From Sabethes cyaneus (taxonomy: Eukaryota; Arthropoda; Insecta; Diptera; Culicidae): DNA of 64,000 nucleotides. The notes beneath the pieces were generated by a model. It was not told the DNA's origin. It did not search any database and worked only from the letters and a program-made list of their open reading frames with translations. The DNA lies in assembly GCF_943734655.1 (NCBI RefSeq), contig NC_071355.1, forward strand, positions 74,671,449 through 74,735,448, given 5' to 3'. The position numbers and the translations under genes are program-made. Positions 61,851 to 64,000 of this stretch are shown here, piece after piece (positions within the stretch are counted from its first letter, which is position 1; the number at the start of each line of letters is the position of its first letter).

Positions 61851-63399
61851 CAAGCAACCAAAAGTTCGAATATTACTTGACACGCGAACTCGAAAGTTCA
61901 CAATTAGTTCAAATTCAGTTCCGTGGAACTTTCTTGCTGATTAGTAGTGTATATCAAGTATGCGTGGAACTAAATGATCTAAGACGTGCTGTGAGTACTT
62001 CATAGATACTTCAAAGCTATTAGGATGCTACATGAAGTTCTGAAGTAACTTTAGTTGCTAACAAGTTCTGTGTGCTGCTTTTTTGTTTAAATTTCTGTTG
62101 ATCAAACCCGCAGAACCTAAAACTATTTGAGATTAATTATTTTTATTTCACTCGAATAAATTTAATCCTCGCATATTTCTAATTACAAATATAAATTAGA
62201 ATGCAATGTTCTTCATTATTGTGTTGTGTTGTGTAGCATATGCTGTCGGTATCTCACTACTAGCATAAGCATAGGATACCGCCCGTGTGCTGCTACTCCG
62301 TTATTGACCAGGACCGATGAAAATTGCAAAATGATGGTTGGAAAAGCATACTTGGGACAGCAGGCTATTTTTCATTGTGCAACATTATCAGGTCCCTGCA
62401 TGCTGATCAATACCGACGCCGGCCACGTCCGAATGCGGGTCCTGGTGGGATGGAAAGGAATGTTAGTCCAATACTTGTTGCTACTAAAGACCAGGGAATC
62501 CTCTGCATCTTCATAAGTATTTCGGGAAAGGAATTGTTGTTAGTAGATGGGCGGAGCTAGATGGATAATGTAAGTATGTAAGCATCAGTCATATGAGACT
62601 AACCTGGATATACGAAAATTTTCTTGTAAAGCCAGTAACTACGAAAATTAAGATATAAAAAATACCTTTTTAACAAATTTAATATAATGCCAATGGTGCT
62701 CATATACAACCATAATTTAATTTATATCGAAAAATACTATGCACATGCGAGATTTACGGCTCAAAAACCACGAAACAACTTGATCTTATCCGCGATCAGG
62801 GAAATCAGGGATAATGAAATGAGTCAATATAGTCCCTAAGTTGATAAGCATTTCCTCTTACCAACGCTAATATGCAGAGATATAGCGCCCTACACGCTTA
62901 TGCTGTCGGTATCTCACTACTAGGCTCCAAACTTTTTGTTCTATAATTAACTCGCGCTGCATAAAGCTGCTGCAAGTTCTAAAACGAATTTCTACTTAAG
63001 AACAACTCATTGGTAAATTTCACATCGCTTGTATACGACAAAAGTGACGCATGGGATCGGGATAGGTTTACAACGCGGAACACCCGGGTTCAAACACAAT
63101 ATCAGGCAAATGCAACGAATATAGAAGCTAGGTAGACGTATAAAAATAGAACATAGAAATGCTGCTAAATTTTAGTTTTTTATTGATTTTTGACAGTTCA
63201 TTTCAAAGTTGCTTAGCGTTCTATGCAGCGAACACAAAACAGCTTAGCAAGTTATAGATTAATATACATAAAGCTGTTTAACCCTCGTTAGACACCATTA
63301 TTCGAACTCTTGGTTACTTGGGTTTAGCATGAAAGCACAGTCGACTCAACTTACAAGGGAAGCTAGAACCCGAACCTAGGGGCTAGGGCCTACTATGAT
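61851..63399. other. no gene recognised
   Basis: AT-rich. It contains the paired direct repeats at 62239 and 62899 (separate entry). At 63060-63110 is a segment with 'cccgggttcaaacac' that resembles a pol III B box but does not fold as a tRNA. Confidence 0.4.
62239..62923. repeat. pair of 25-bp direct repeats 660 bp apart
   Basis: An identical 25-base string beginning tatgctgtcggtatctcac occurs at 62239-62263 and 62899-62923. It could mark ends of, or shared modules in, an unrecognised element. Confidence 0.7.
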
Positions 63400-63915
63400 C
63401 TCCGCAAGAACTTGCGGTCGAACAATCTGAGCGTCCGTGCACACTGTACAAAACGCTAATTAGACTGGTTATCCTCTACGGGCATGAAACGGAGATACTG
63501 CTAGAAGAGGACCTACTAGCACTCAGAGTTTTCGAACGACGGGTACTAAGAACTATCTTTGGCGGTGTGCAAGAGAACGGTGTATGGAGGCGAAGAATGA
63601 ACCATGAGTTCGCGCGTCTTTACGCGAACCCAGAATTCAGAAAGTGGTTAAAGCTGGACGGATATGTTAGGCAGGACATGTTGCTAGAATAGCAGACAAC
63701 TATCCTGCAAAAATGGTTTTCGCATCGAATCCGGTAGGAACAAGTCGAAGATTGGCACAGCGAGCGAAGTGGCAAGACCAGGTGAAGCGATATCTGGGGA
63801 GCACTGTGTGCCCGTAGAACTAGAGACCTGGCTGGCATGACCGAAATAGATGCATAAATTATACTGCGCAGACCTTGTCATAAGACGTTAGGCCAATTAA
63901 GTAAGTATGTAGCTA
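63400..63915 (+). mobile_element. RTE-like LINE 3' fragment (family B)
   Basis: Frameshifted C-terminal remnants include VFERRVL(R)TIFGGVQENG, VWRRRMNHEFARLYANPEF, then KWLKLDGY and a QDMLLE region. The 3' end has 'taagtaagtatg' as tail. It matches the copy at 8248-9660, which has the same tail type. It continues nearly to the window edge. Confidence 0.7.
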
Positions 63916-64000
63916 AGCAAGGTCCATTACCCGCATACTGACATCGTCAGAGCAAGTCTTGCTCTACGAGGAAGTCATACGAGATGAAAATGCTACTCGA

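Noticed and set aside
63060..63110. tRNA or tRNA-SINE head around 'gggttcaaac'
   Set aside because: Only a B-box-like string is present; no acceptor, anticodon or T stem could be paired.

Overview
The window reads as eukaryotic, intron-bearing, AT-rich and crowded with transposable elements. It suggests an aedine or other culicine mosquito. The evidence is short introns of about 50-60 bp, Ty3/gypsy and RTE/jockey-type retroelement remnants, an isoleucine-tRNA-derived SINE of the kind known from Aedes, many TA-flanked MITEs, and one exon of the hormone gene bursicon standing alone, an arrangement known from mosquitoes. The species cannot be fixed from sequence alone.

Host genes are few. (1) 2016-5412 (+): the last three exons of a UBE4/Ufd2-type ubiquitin ligase (Ube4B) ending in a clear U-box; the first exon(s) lie left of the window, and the left edge is a Helitron inside the upstream intron. 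(2) 20927-21939 (-): three exons of a calmodulin-like protein with four EF-hands, a Ser/Asn/Gln-rich N-terminal extension and an acidic tail; its 5' exon(s) were not found. (3) 41422-41575 (-): one candidate exon of an unrecognised gene. (4) 54302-54558 (-): one 257-bp exon encoding most of the cystine knot of bursicon alpha, with an acceptor and a donor but no partner exons found nearby. In mosquitoes the bursicon alpha mRNA is reported to be assembled by trans-splicing, with exon 3 (locus burs3) separate from exons 1, 2 and 4 (locus burs124). This exon fits burs3 and is the most notable object here.

The rest is transposable-element and satellite landscape. 1-1.3 kb: 3' part of a Helitron-like repeat array. 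7-10 kb: degraded gypsy element broken by an antisense RTE-like LINE. 12.2-12.8 kb: a 603-bp (CA)n tract. 14-18 kb: a MITE and a jockey-like LINE carrying an opposite-strand LINE. 19.3-20.0 kb: a 200-bp palindrome beside a TTAA-flanked piggyBac-like MITE. 22.1-26.8 kb: a nested set in which a TA-flanked element holds a complete Helitron and a pogo-like MITE, itself holding a palindrome. 27.1-30.3 kb: a purine-rich higher-order satellite followed by a 12-bp array. 33-39 kb: jockey and RTE fragments, and an antisense gypsy element carrying a young RTE insertion with an unbroken ORF and a 13-bp target-site duplication. 42.9-44.5 kb: hAT-like element with 8-bp target duplication. 45.8-53.1 kb: a chain of RTE-like LINEs joined tail to head. 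55-64 kb: pogo-like and TA MITEs, a mariner remnant, SINE and LINE pieces.

No operon-like logic links the host genes. All coordinates come from reading the sequence by eye. Splice sites are inferred from GT/AG and frame. Element families are assigned from recognisable protein motifs or terminal structures, without database search.
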